Below are positions 31,771 to 43,600 of a DNA stretch of 64,000 nucleotides, one piece after another (position 1 is the stretch's first letter; each line of letters starts with the position of its first letter). Where the stretch lies: contig JANQBS010000092.1 in assembly GCA_033085395.1 (NCBI GenBank), positions 62,001 to 126,000 of the forward strand. The letters are read 5' to 3'. A model generated the notes under the pieces. The model was given only the letters and a program-made list of their open reading frames with translations. It was not told where the DNA came from and searched no databases. This DNA is from Xanthoparmelia taractica. Lineage: Eukaryota; Ascomycota; Lecanoromycetes; Lecanorales; Parmeliaceae. Position numbers and translations under genes: made by a program.

Positions 31771-34402
31771 ATGAAGGGTTTTAAACAGCGAGTGGTACGC
31801 GCCCCGCCTGGAGTGTCCCGCAGCCTTTGCCTCCTTTCGCGCCGGTGATTTTTGCACGCACGAATTAGCTGACTTACTCAGCATGAACAGCTTTCGCGAG
31901 CCAGAGATTCCAACAGCAAATCAAAGAATAAAAAAGACTCTGCAACCGGTACTTCATCCCCAGCACCAAGCTCTACCTCCACCTTAGTCGCGTCAGGCAA
32001 TACCCACTCGCCCAGCAATTCCAATCAGGGTACGCCGACTTCGTCGACAACAACTGTGAATGATACAAGAAACAAGCCGCTCCCTTCTGGGGAGAATGGC
32101 TCCTCACGAGGTGGTTCAACCAATCCCATGCATGCATCCCCTGCTGGTACACCCAGTGCAGCGCCATCTGGCGGGCCTTTTATGCCTCCACCGTCTGGTA
32201 TGGGCGGTCAAGGGGCCCCAGCAGCGCCAGGTACACCAACGAGATCCGGACATGGGATGGCCCCGAATGTGGTCATAAGCCCAAGCTCAGGAAGTGCGCC
32301 GGTACGTCTGCATGCTGGCTTTATGAATGAACCTGCTAGAATTGCCCTTCATTCCTGCTACTATACGAATGCTCGTTGGACTGACATTCTCGCAGCATGT
32401 CCCACCTCCCGGAGCTGCGGAGACCATGCCTGGAGACCTTGCTCCGCCGGGAAGAGGACAGAAATCGGGTGCTTTCGACAGGCTGACCACTACGCCGAAA
32501 GATGTTCCTGAAGGCATTAGAACGCCAAAGCGGCAACATTCCTCACGATTCGACATATCGGATCAGAGGCAGCGTGAGCTGGAAAAGCTGCCCGGTTTCC
32601 ATGAAGTACCGCCAAATCGGCGGCAAGATCTTTTTATGCAGAAGATCGATCAGTGCAACATTATTTTTGACTTCAACGATGCTAGTGGCGATATGAAGTC
32701 GAAAGAAATCAAACGGCTCGCGCTGCATGAGCTCTTGGACTATGTTGCGAACAATAGACAGGTCATAACTGAGCCGATGTACCCGAGGGTGGTTGATATG
32801 TTCAGTAAGAATCTCTTCCGACCAATACCACCACCGATCAATCCACAAGGCGAGGCATTTGATCCTGAGGAGGACGAGCCTGTACTTGAAGTGGCGTGGC
32901 CTCATATACAGGTGGTGTACGAGTTCTTCCTTCGATTTATCGAAAGCCAGGACTTCAATACAAACATTGCGAAAGGTTTCATAGACCATCAATTCGTTCT
33001 TCAGGTACGACATCATCAGCGAGGAAGTATGAAGTTTCACTAACAACATCAAGCTTCTCGAACTTTTTGACTCTGAAGACCCCCGGGAACGAGACTTCCT
33101 CAAGACGACCCTACACCGGATTTATGGCAAATTCTTGAACCTACGCTCATACATTCGACGGTCAATAAACAATGTTTTCTTCCAGTTCGTTTACGAAACC
33201 GAAAGATTTAATGGCATTGCAGAGCTTCTGGAGATTCTTGGTTCAATCATTAACGGGTTTGCACTTCCCCTTAAAGAAGAGCATAAGCTATTTCTCACGA
33301 GGGTGTTGATACCTCTCCACAAAGTCAAGAGCTTGAGCATGTACCATCCGCAATTGGCGTATTGTATCGTGCAATTCCTGGAGAAGGACGCTGCTTTGAC
33401 TGAAGAGGTACGCCTTGAGCCCTCAGAGATGGACTTGGTCCCGGCTGACGCTTGAAAAGGTCGTTCTGGGGCTGCTGAGATACTGGCCGAAAGTCAACAG
33501 TACCAAAGAGGTTATGTTCCTCAACGAGGTGGAAGATATTTTCGAAGTCATGGATCCCGCAGAATTCGCCAAGGTCCAAGAGCCACTTTTCAATCAACTC
33601 GCGAAGTCTGTCGCAAGCCCACATTTTCAGGTAGGCGACACCAGCTTGTACCCCGATACTCTGCTCACCAGGTCCAACAGGTTGCGGAGCGAGCGCTTTA
33701 CTTCTGGAACAACGAATATTTCTGCAACCTTATTAGCGATAACGTCGAAGTCATCTTGCCAATCATGTTTCAGCCGCTATATGAGAACTCGAAAGGCCAT
33801 TGGAATAGGTACGTTTGCCAAACGCCGTCAAGATGCGCACGCTGACTTAGGCAGGACAATACATGGCATGGTCTACAATGCAATGAAGCTGTTTATGGAG
33901 ATCAACCCGCAGCTCTTCGACGAGTGCTCCGAACACTACCGTGAGCACGAGGCTACCGCCGAGAAGACATTGCGGACTCGAACAGCCAACTGGGCGCTGA
34001 TAGCCGATTGGGCAAAGAAGAACTCGAAAGGCGAAAACGCAGCCATACCCCCTCTGACCGATCTACGGGGTCAGAAATTCAACCCTCCAAGCAGGATCGA
34101 TGAAGATCCAATCACGCAAGACAGTCAGAAGAGGCTTAATGCGTTGAGACTGCAAGACGAGAGCGGCGGTTCGAGAGATGGAAGAAGGCAAAGAGGGCTT
34201 GACGGACAGTATCCGGTCAGTCCCGGGCGACACTGTCTGAATATCTACAATTTACTGACATGCTTCATCTCGCTAGCCCATGGAAGACCCTGCAACACAA
34301 ATCCGCCAACGACTCGAGCGAAGAGGGTCAGGTGGAGCCGTCATCCCCCCGCCTCCAACCACTAGACAAGATATGCTCAACAATGTCCCACGCGCAGGAT
34401 GA
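31771..34402 (+). CDS. RTS1: Protein phosphatase 2A regulatory subunit B56 (Rts1/Par1 type)
   Basis: Eight exons: 31771-31794, 31891-32301, 32396-33004, 33054-33407, 33460-33630, 33681-33808, 33855-34215 and 34277-34402; all phases agree, giving 727 aa. The 24-base first exon encodes MKGFKQRV, continuing as LSRARDSNSKSKNKKDS, the standard fungal Rts1 N-terminus. A Ser/Pro-rich disordered region runs to about residue 200. The B56 HEAT-like domain follows: KLPGFHEVPPNRRQDLFMQK, FNDASGDMKSKEIKRLALHE, LLELFDSEDPRERDFLKTTL, VLIPLHKVKSLSMYHPQLAY, NEVEDIFEVMDPAEFAKVQE and HWNRTIHGMVYNAMKLFMEI. The tail is basic and proline-rich. B56 subunits direct PP2A to substrates; Rts1 acts in cell-cycle, septin and stress control in yeasts. 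Length is normal for filamentous fungi. Confidence 0.95.
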
Positions 34403-34809
34403 GATCCAGAAGAAGAAAATGTGTCGGGCAAAAGCGACTGAACTATTCATGTTCATAAAATTCATGCCTTAGACATGCATATGCAGGGATGCATCGGTGC
34501 ATTGTGCCCTGAGAAGTAATATTATGGCAGCCTTGGGAGTTTACATGGAGCGAGAATAGAAGCGAGTCGGCGCGGGGTTCCTCTTCTCTTGTTTCGATAG
34601 TTCCACATCTTCTCTCTTTTGGCCACGAGCGAAATTATGGTACGAGCTCCCCAGTCCGGTGTACAGGCACGCATAGAAGTTGAATATCATGGGTGAAACT
34701 GCCAGTTCACCCCTCCACCATCCATCAATATCCAACCGGCCAGCGCCTCGCTGATATACCAGTACAAAGATATTCGATATTCTGCCCGATCTGATATAGT
34801 CTCAACTTC
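34403..34809. other. Convergent 3' region between RTS1 and YJU2
   Basis: About 0.4 kb containing both 3' untranslated regions; no gene-like frame. Confidence 0.5.
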
Positions 34810-35949
34810 TCACACCAGAGCAGGCTTCTTCTTGATCCCCAACGCCGCCGAAAAATCCTTCTTCTTTTTAGCCACCCTCTTGAACTCGGGCGGCGGCATA
34901 TTTCCCACCGTCGCCCCCTTCGTAACCCTAACCTTACTTGGGGCCCCATCTCCTGACTCACCCTCCCCTGCCATATCCATTCCCGGGCCCACTCCATCCT
35001 CCCCACCCTCGTCTATCTCAATCCCCCTCCCAAACGCCCTCCTAGCCGCCTCTTCATCCTCCGCTTCGACCCTCCTCTTTTCCAACTCCAACTCCAGCCT
35101 CGCCCTCTCCGCCTGTTCCAGCACATTATCCACCTCCCCTTTCCCCTCCGCCCTCTGGATCCTCGCGTTCCTCGTCCGGATCTCGTCCAACGCATCCGCA
35201 ATCTCCATCTCCCGCTTCGCATCCACCACCTTGCCTTCCAACACCTCCATCGCGCCCCTCTCCGCCTCCTCGGCCTCCAGCCTATCCAGTCTTTCTTCGT
35301 CCGTCTCCAGCTTGTGATCGTCATCGTCGCCATCCGCTTTCCTCCAGACCTCGAAGTTACGTTTAGCGCCCCGCTCGCACGTATAGTCCATGCCCTTTGG
35401 ATCCGTCTTGAACGTAATCTCCGCTAGCTTTTCAATTAGCGAGGGTTCTTCGCAGCCGGTCACGCCGGGGAAGAGAGAGAGAGAGAGAGAGAGAGAACTG
35501 ACCACTACATCTCGTGCACCTGATGTAAAACCGGTAGATGGGGATGTTCAGATATTTCTCATCTGTCGTTTCCTTTCTAGAGTTGAACTTTCGTCCCTTG
35601 TAGATGTATTCGCCGCACGACATACCTATCTGACGGTAAGCTCTCTAGCCAGCGGTAGTTCGAGGGGAAGGAAGACCTACATTTCATGCTAAAGGCTGGA
35701 TTGAGATTTTAGGGTCAGTACTGCTCACTTGATGGTGGACACTGAGTCTCGGAACATGTCTACAAGATAGACACTCAAGACTCAAGATTTGGTGCAAAGG
35801 GGGAAAGAAGGGGTTGGGATATACGTACGGGCCATGAGGCGAACGGTCATTACTTTGGGGCCGGCATTCTTGGGGATGCGGGATCTGGCGATTTTGGAAG
35901 GGTCGAAGTCCGGAGGATAATACTTCTGTAAGACTTTCCGTTCCGACAT
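34810..35949 (-). CDS. YJU2: Splicing factor Yju2/Cwc16 (CCDC94 family)
   Basis: Four exons: 35949-35829, 35695-35681 (a 15-base microexon), 35625-35503 and 35423-34810, giving 290 aa. The start MSERKVLQKYYPPDFDPSKI and then VMTVRLMAPFSMKC match the family exactly once the microexon is included. The zinc-binding core follows: CMSCGEYIYKGRKFNSRKE, then YIRCTRCSAEITFKTDP, with Cys pairs four-coordinating one zinc. After the RNFEVW block, the C-terminal half is a long charged coiled coil (DEERLDRLEAEEAERGAMEV, EQAERARLELELEKRRVEAE) and ends in a basic KKKKDFSAALGIKKKPALV-type tail. Yju2 joins the Prp19-associated spliceosome and promotes the first catalytic step after Prp2. The third intron holds a GA/CT microsatellite at 35472-35496. 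Confidence 0.94.
35472..35496. repeat. AG dinucleotide microsatellite in a YJU2 intron
   Basis: About 12.5 AG units on the plus strand, which is a CT run in the sense of the YJU2 transcript, a few bases after the 5' splice site of its third intron. Confidence 0.95.
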
Positions 35950-36283
35950 GCTGGGTGATGGTTATGGGGTCAAGTAGTAAGAGGAGGTTTGGTGAGTGCT
36001 GTTTACTGGTTGACTGGAATAATGTTTTGATGGGTGTCAATACGGAGGCCTACGCCAAGAAAAGGATTGGTGGTCAGCCCTATCAAACCTTGCCACACCG
36101 GCTTGTGATCATTTTAGTGCGTAAGGATTGCGGTCACCACTGTTATATTGATGGGACAGCTCAGTTGTTCGATGATTGGTATTACTTTAATGATTAAGAA
36201 TACAAGGGTGCCTCGTACTTTTCCATGTTCCTATGCATGCCGTCCTTCCCTTTGTACAATAATTTCGTAAAGCATTAACCGCT
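35950..36283. other. Intergenic region between YJU2 start and GH17 gene end
   Basis: 334 bases; should hold the YJU2 promoter and the GH17 gene's 3' end. An 80-codon plus frame crosses it but has no motif. Confidence 0.45.
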
Positions 36284-38044
36284 CTAGCATACGGTGATGT
36301 AGAAACCAATGGCTGCTGCGCTAGAGTCCTGGAAGTAGTTCAATGCCAAGTTACCAGTCGCGCTGACCTCATACGAAATCGTCTGGCCAGCGGCACACGA
36401 GCCTGAGGCGATGACATACTCGTTACCTGGGAGGACGCTTGTTGGACCACCCAGGTCTGATTTAACGGCAGGTTTGGTGCTGTAACTGGTCTGCCCTGTA
36501 GCTGGGCTCTCGAGCTGGGCAACATCGAGGCCACCGCTGCCGCTCAGGGTGAAGGCTGATGTGACCAGCTTATCTTGAGTGGGCAGAAGGAAGACAAGTG
36601 AACACGTCTTGCCGGAATCGGACTCCGGGATGTCGAAGTTGAAGATCGATGACACAGTCGTAGAGAAAGTGCCGTTGTAGCTGTTACCACCGGCCGTGGT
36701 GGGCGAATCTTTGTTGACGGGCACGATCAAGTGCGGGAACTCATGTGCGCCGGAAAGGCTGGCCGGACAGCCTGATGGGGAGACACCGGATGCAGACGCA
36801 GCTGGCAAGACCGAGGTCTTAGTGATCAAGGTTGTTGGGACTGGGACTGCGGGTGCAGATGTCACCAAAGCGGATGTCGCCTCAGAGGAAGTTGCAACAG
36901 AAGCAACAACAGCAGCAGGGCTCGAGACACTGCTAGATGCCTTCTCAGCAGGGTCAGCGGCAGCATTCGTTACTTTCTCACCCGCAGTGGATGGAGTTCC
37001 TTCATTGCCAGCGCCAGCAGCGTTGATTGACGCGGCTCCCACAGTTGCAGTAGCTTGAGCGGCTGGGATTGAGGATGCCGATGTTGAAGCACTGGAGCAG
37101 CTCAGGTCGTACAAGGGAGTGTCGCTCAGAGCCGTACCGACAACGCCGAAGCTTGGATTGGGTGTAGTTGGGTAGGCATCTTGCAGCGTAAACCACCAAG
37201 TGTTGGTCTTGCCGAAGAGCAAACCGCATCCCACCTGGTCCCAATATGTCTGTGCGTTCGCAATACTTGGTACGGCGTCACCAGAGGTATCTCCACTGAC
37301 AGGCCACCCAGTTTCTGTAATCCAGACGGGCTTCCCGCCGGCGGCACTGATTGTGGCCTGGTAGGCAGCATTGAACAGAGAATATCCGTTGCCGATGGGG
37401 TTCGTCATTGTGTTCTGGAAGTACGGGTAGGCATCCATGCCGATGAAGTCCGAGTTCGTAATAACAGCATCATTGGAGCTGTTGACCCAGGCAGTCCATG
37501 TGTCGACGTGTCCGACAAGCGCGCCCTTTGCAGGGGTGTCGGCGATGGCCGCCTTGACTCGACCGATATAGTCGGTGATATCCGCTGGAGAAGCACCGAC
37601 GCCGGACTTGTTGATGATACCAGTAGGAGAAATGCGGTAGAGATCCTCGCTACCAACGGAGATAGCAACTATCAATTTTGCGAGTGCGGCACCGTTGCTA
37701 CCGTCGAGGAAAGTGGTGAGGGCGGCAATCTCGTTGTTGATGTTGTCAAGACCCGCAGACGCCCACAAACCAAGAAGCAATGAGGTGTTGGTGTTGACGG
37801 CAGCCTGGAAGGCATCGCTGGGGGTGCTGGTCGTGCCGGCTTGGATGCAGGTGTAAAGACGAGCACTGGTGAAGGCGTGGTTGGTGCCAGCAAGAGCTTT
37901 GGCAGTAGTGAAGTCGTTGGTGAACTGATCCAACGTCACGGGGGAGCTATCGGTGTTGGTGGAGCCGTAATTGAAGCCCTGGTACTGGGAGTAGGCGGTA
38001 GAAAAACAAGCTGCAAAGGCAGCAACGAGAGTGGAAGAGAGCAT
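36284..38044 (-). CDS. Secreted GH17 beta-1,3-glucan hydrolase/transferase with But2-type C-terminal domain
   Basis: A single exon of 586 aa from the ATG of MLSSTLVAAF; the frame is open further upstream, but this ATG starts a clean signal peptide (1-19, cut near TAYS-QYQ). The GH17 domain covers about 20-340: YQGFNYGST at the start, catalytic acid Glu133 in VAISVGSEDLYR, nucleophile Glu244 in PVWITETGWPVSGD, and NTWWFTLQDA near the end. Family members cut or rearrange wall beta-1,3-glucan. A Ser/Ala/Thr-rich linker (about 340-420) follows. The last 160 residues (from GCPASLSGAHEFPHLIVPVN through FDIPESDSGKTCSLVFLLPT to IGFYITVC) resemble the But2 C-terminal domain found on many fungal secreted proteins. 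There is no GPI signal; the chain ends in a Cys. The C-terminal assignment is by motif memory; the GH17 part is firm. Confidence 0.9.
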   Translation of the reverse strand: MLSSTLVAAFAACFSTAYSQYQGFNYGSTNTDSSPVTLDQFTNDFTTAKALAGTNHAFTSARLYTCIQAGTTSTPSDAFQAAVNTNTSLLLGLWASAGLDNINNEIAALTTFLDGSNGAALAKLIVAISVGSEDLYRISPTGIINKSGVGASPADITDYIGRVKAAIADTPAKGALVGHVDTWTAWVNSSNDAVITNSDFIGMDAYPYFQNTMTNPIGNGYSLFNAAYQATISAAGGKPVWITETGWPVSGDTSGDAVPSIANAQTYWDQVGCGLLFGKTNTWWFTLQDAYPTTPNPSFGVVGTALSDTPLYDLSCSSASTSASSIPAAQATATVGAASINAAGAGNEGTPSTAGEKVTNAAADPAEKASSSVSSPAAVVASVATSSEATSALVTSAPAVPVPTTLITKTSVLPAASASGVSPSGCPASLSGAHEFPHLIVPVNKDSPTTAGGNSYNGTFSTTVSSIFNFDIPESDSGKTCSLVFLLPTQDKLVTSAFTLSGSGGLDVAQLESPATGQTSYSTKPAVKSDLGGPTSVLPGNEYVIASGSCAAGQTISYEVSATGNLALNYFQDSSAAAIGFYITVC

Positions 38045-40612
38045 GGTCGGAACAAACAAACGAATGTGTCCTTCCTTGCGCACGAGAAATATTAGGAGAT
38101 TAAGTAAAAGGTGCTAGGTCAGTTGAGAATGTGGAGGATGAGAGGATGGAAAGAAAGAAAGAAAGAGGGAGAGGAATAGTAAAGTAGTAGAAGAGAGAAA
38201 GAAAATGTGAGGTGAGGAGGTATCTGTTTTATGTACTTCGGGCATGGGCGCCTGCCTTGAAAAAGTGTATGGGAAGTGGAGGGAAGTAAGGATACGAGCG
38301 ACTTGGGATCATTGGACTCAATTGCCACAAGGGACCAAGGTCATTAGTACGAAAATGCTTCGTACTTTCTCCATGCCATCTTGGTGGTGCTCTTGGTGGT
38401 GCTCTCGGTGCCACTGGTGGCCGTATTACAGTATTATTTGCGCGTGAGATTCTGAGATCCTTTGAACTTGACTCGCGTGGATGAGAGTGATTTTTCTTTT
38501 TGAATTTTTTTTCTTATTCTTTGTTTTCTTTTCATGCATGACGAAAGTTGAAGGTTGCTAGTCATGCTAGTCTCATTTGTGCCCCACATTTGTCCCATTA
38601 ATAGGATACCTTTAGCCAAAAGTGGAGATGCAGCCAGACCGAATTAGGTCAAGTAAGATCTTACCACCCAAAGGTTTGTCAACAAAATAAGGTAGGAAAG
38701 TACGGAGTACTTGTTCAGAAGTCAAGAGCTGGCTTTTATGTAAAAGAAATCCTTCCTCCAGGTCATCATCTCATCAGTCATCAGTTGTATGTAAAGCAGA
38801 CAGTGCAGACTGCAGACTGTCGTCAGTAAAGACTAAAAGAACCGCCAACTTGTGTCAGAAAGCGCGCACAGGCGGAGGCCCAGGCGGCGGGGCATCCAAA
38901 GAAGAAACCCTAGCACTTGTCCAGTGGCACCTTCGTGTTAGAGCGCTCCAATGATATATACAGTAGAAGTAACGAAGTATTAGAAGTACTAGTTCTGCTA
39001 TGCGGCTATATCTCCATTCTCCTATGAGTGCGCCATCTGATCCCTAAGAGGAATATATCTAATATCCGCCTAAGATACCGGGCTTACAAGACTTCCGGCC
39101 GTCCTTTGAAGTACTCTCCTCTCCTTTCCTTTCCTTTCAGTACGAAGTAATTCGCGTCATAGTGAGCGCTAGTATGACAGTTACGATGAACACGGGCCAT
39201 TAGTGCTACGTAGCCCAAATTCCTTCAACAGTGTCGGAGTACAGCTCGGCCGAGTGCTCCTCCACACCCTTATTTTATCTTCGGACTCTCGGAGTCACCA
39301 AAAAATGATGATATGCTAAGCGAACAATGAACCATCATGAACCACGGGTTCGAAGATCTGCAATACACGTTGGATTGCCCTGGGCTGCAGCATGGCATTG
39401 ATCTGTTGCTTAGCAGTATGGTATCAGGAGACCTTGCAGTCTCCGCAACGCTTCTACACCGTACTATATCGATTTTTGAAAGACATAGCGAGGGTCTTAT
39501 CAAGCTGCTTCCATCATTTCCAGTCCCTTAAAGCACTGAATTGCCCGCTCGCTCACTTAACCTCTACATACACGGACTGCAGAGAATTTGGAAATTTCAA
39601 GCCAGAGCACAGTGTTGCGTATTCCTCTGATACAAGGGGTCAATCCTAAAGTATTCTCTCTACTGGACAAAATGTTAGCAAGTGAACACTTTCTTGATTT
39701 ACAATAATACAAAGGGGTACCAGCCCTTCCCCTATCAACCTATCATGGCCACGTGAAGTTTTACGGCCACTTCTAATGCGCGGAGTATTAACGTGAGCTC
39801 GAGATCACCATAGATAGAGTCCGCTACTACGCAACATGAGGAAGCGTGAGTGCTTCTGGTTCACGGAGGTGTGAATGTAAATACCCTAGATGTTGATGGC
39901 CAGACTGCGTTGAAGTTTGCCGTGGACAAAAATCATAGGGCCATAACAGATAATTGGAATCAAGGCCTGGGCAAAGGGAGACAGCCGTGAGGACTCAACG
40001 GCAGCGTAGAAGCGTCGTTTCACAAATATAGAGGGTTCTGAAGGCGCGCAATGAGTCGGTGAAATTGTGAAATTCGCCAATCTCTCATTGCGATCTCAGG
40101 CGGCGTATCTTAATGCACAGCATTCAATGAGCATGCATATAGCAAGTGAGGACTTCTGCCTCTTTATAAGGTCCTGAGCTGGAATAGAGAGTGATTTAAA
40201 GTCTTTCGCGCCACCACGACGGAGCAAGGTACCTCATACTACTTTACCCCGGCTCAGCCTTATAAGCCTTAAAAGCCTTGGGCTAAAGCTCGACAGAAAA
40301 GAGGCATGTCGGTTTTCTATCTTTCAACATTTCCCCACAGCCTGACTCAACACCACCACTTCATCGCGACGACCGTCAAATCTTCTCTCGCCGAGGTATT
40401 TAGGTACCTGCCGATTTCACATCACAGTGCCTCATATTCCTCTCCAATCTCCGGCATCGACGCCGTCCTTCACCCCATGCTGATGAGTGACACCTGAAAT
40501 GAGTACGGGCGAGTTGCCGGGTACGAAGAGGGGGCTACGCGCGCACAGCGGTGCAGGGCTCTCCTTCGCCCCTACTTTCTCCAAGCAGGCATAAACCTTC
40601 AGTCAAGCCACC
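38045..40612. other. Long divergent intergenic region between GH17 gene and TRA1
   Basis: About 2.6 kb without a convincing gene. A purine tract (AAAGAAAGAAAG type) lies at about 38150-38210, just upstream of the GH17 gene. T-rich runs occur at 38490-38530. Pyrimidine-rich sequence precedes TRA1 (40306-40600) and is probably its leader or promoter. Short frames at 39337-39649 and 40306-40497 lack motifs. Confidence 0.5.
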
Positions 40613-43600
40613 ATGGCGGAGAAAAACATAGATGCATTCGCCGCAAAGCTGAGCGATGCGAACCTTGGTAGGAGATACTTCCGCTCTTCATGTTGCGTGT
40701 CTGGGTTGCGATCGCAGACGGGCAGCTGACGCTTGCGCAGAGGTCCAGAAGAAGTATAACATCGCAACGGAACTGCGGGACAATATTGATATTCTATGCA
40801 ATGGCCCTGCCTATCCGATATTTCTCAAGAAGCTCGTCCCGGTCTTTATGAAACTCCTCGAAGGCCCCCCTGTCTTCATGAGCACGTATATGGAACATGT
40901 GAGCTATACTGTGAAGCTTGCTTTGATAATGATACGATGCTGATGTTCGATCCCAGAGACTTCGCAACTGCGTCCTTGAGATTTTTCATCGATTGCCTAT
41001 GAGCCATGTCGAAGCGCTCAAGCCGTACGCCGCCGATATCCTGGATCTTCTCATGGGCTTGGTCAGGACAGAGAACGAGGACAACGCTATATTGTGCATG
41101 AAGACCATAATGGACTTAGAGCGGCATCAACCGGAGGCAACTGCGGCAAAGGTGCAGCCATTCTTGGACCTTATATTGGAGATGTTCCAGGCAATGGAAC
41201 AGGTGGTTAAGGATACTTTTGATGCCCCAGCGCAAGGCTCCTCGACCGGTACGACTCCGCATAACCCTCAGACCTTTCAGTCTCCGCGCCCAGGGTCGCC
41301 AGCTGCTTCAGTAGGTGCGGAGCTAGGACTAGACACACAACAAGCTCGCTCCCTGTTGAAAGGAATGCAATCGTTCAAGGTTTTTGCGGAATGCCCCATC
41401 ATTGTAGTCTCGTTGTTCCAGGCTCATCGCAACTGTGTGCCCGCCAACGTTAAGAAATTCGTTCCTTGGATCAAGAAGGTCCTTACGCTACAAGCTAGTC
41501 CGCAGGAAAGAGCGCATGCTGAAGCTAGCAAGCGTGGCGAGTTTTTCACAGGAGTATGCAAGGACATCAAAAACAGGGCGGCTTTCGGAGAACTTATCAC
41601 GGCTCAGGTCAAGATGATGAGCTTCCTGGCCTACCTCTTGCGGGTCTATGTTCAGCAGTTGCAAGATTTCCTGCCGGTCCTGCCTGATATCGTTGTGCGA
41701 CTGCTACGTGATTGCCCTAGCGAAAAATCTTCTACCCGAAAAGAGCTACTGGTAGCCATACGGCATACCATCAACTTCAACTTCCGCAAGATTTTCCTAA
41801 GCAAGATAGATGACCTCCTAGATGAACGGACGCTCATTGGTGATGGTCTCACGGTCTATGAATCGATGCGTCCTCTTGCCTACAGTCTACTTGCCGACCT
41901 CATCCATCACATTCGAGAATCCCTGAGCCGAGACCAGATTCGAAAGACAGTCAACGTTTTCTCAAAGAATCTTCATGATAGTTTCCCTGGCACGAGCTTT
42001 CAGACAATGAGTGCAAAACTTCTCCTCAACCTGGCCGATAGCATTGCGGGTCTCCCAGACAAGAAGGATGCCCGTCATTTCCTAATCATGATACTGAGCG
42101 CCATAGGAGACAAATTTGCCGATATGAACCATCAGTACCAGAACTCAGTGAAGCTCTCCAAGCACTGTGATCAGCAGTCAATAGATGCCATACCTGAAGA
42201 TCACCTAGCGGACGCGAAATGCCCCCCAGATTGGGATGATGTTGACATCTTCTCAGCTACGCCTATTAAGATGTCAAATCCTAAAGATCGTGGAGCCATT
42301 CCGGTCGAGGACAACAAGTTCCTGTTCAAGAACCTCTTGACTGGTCTAAAAGGCATGTTCTACCAGCTCAAGATCTGTAACCCCGAAGCTCCCATAATGG
42401 ATCCTGGCAATGCCCCTGCAAACTGGCAAGAGGTCTCACATGGCTACAACGCAGAGGAGGTTGGAGTCATCAAAAAGTTGTTCCGAGAAGGAGCTTACGT
42501 GTTCCGATACTACAGCTTAGAGAAACCTTTCGCCGAAGCCTCTTCTCCTGTGGAGTTTCTGACTACTAATTACGGTGTCCAGAGTGGTAAAGAAGAAAAG
42601 GATCTCCTCGAGACCTTCGCCACCGTCTTTCATAGCATCGATCCTGCAACCTTTCACGAAGTCTTTCATTCTGAGATACCCTTTCTTTACGACATGATGT
42701 TTGAGCATCCGGCCTTGCTCCATGTTCCACAATTCTTTCTGGCCAGCGAGGCCACCTCGCCAGCTTTCGCAGGCATGCTTCTTCAATTCTTGATGGATCG
42801 AATTGGAGAAGTTGGCACTTCAGACATTAAGAAGTCGTCAATCTTGTTGAGGATGTTCAAGCTGTCATTTATGGCGGTAACGTTATTCAATCAGCAGAAT
42901 GAGCAGGTCCTGCTACCCCACGTGACCAAGATCGTTACTCAGTCAATTCAACTTTCTACGGCAGCGGAGGAGCCAATGAACTATTTCTACCTCTTAAGGT
43001 CCTTGTTCAGGAGCATTGGTGGTGGACGATTCGAACTTCTCTACAAGGAGATCTTGCCACTACTGGAGATGTTACTGGAGGTCTTGAATAACCTCCTGCT
43101 GGCTGCGAGAAAACCGCAGGAGCGGGACCTTTACGTGGAACTCTGCTTGACTGTTCCAGCTCGGTTGAGTAATCTCTTGCCGCACTTGAATTTTCTCATG
43201 CGACCTCTAGTGGTCGCTCTCCGAGCTGGCTCCGATCTCGTTGGCCAAGGATTGCGGACCTTGGAGCTTTGCGTCGACAATCTCACTGCAGAGTATTTGG
43301 ATCCCATCATGGCGCCTTTTATTGACGAATTAATGATGGCATTGTGGGACCATCTGAAGCCGAATCCTTATAGTCATTTCCATGCACACACGACGATGCG
43401 CATACTGGGCAAACTTGGCGGTCGAAATCGTAAGTTCCTCAATGGTCCTCCAGACCTTAGCTTTCAGCAGTTTGCGGACGACCCATGTTCCTTTGATATT
43501 AGGCTGGTGGGATCGGGCAGGGACCGATCTTTTCCTGCAAGCATCGGCATTGATCTCGCCATCGCGAGATTAGCAGAAGTCCCAAAATCGCCACCTGCGA

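Noticed and set aside
39340..39370. GGTTCGA-containing stretch as a possible tRNA T-loop
   Set aside because: No matching acceptor stem or anticodon arm could be folded around it.
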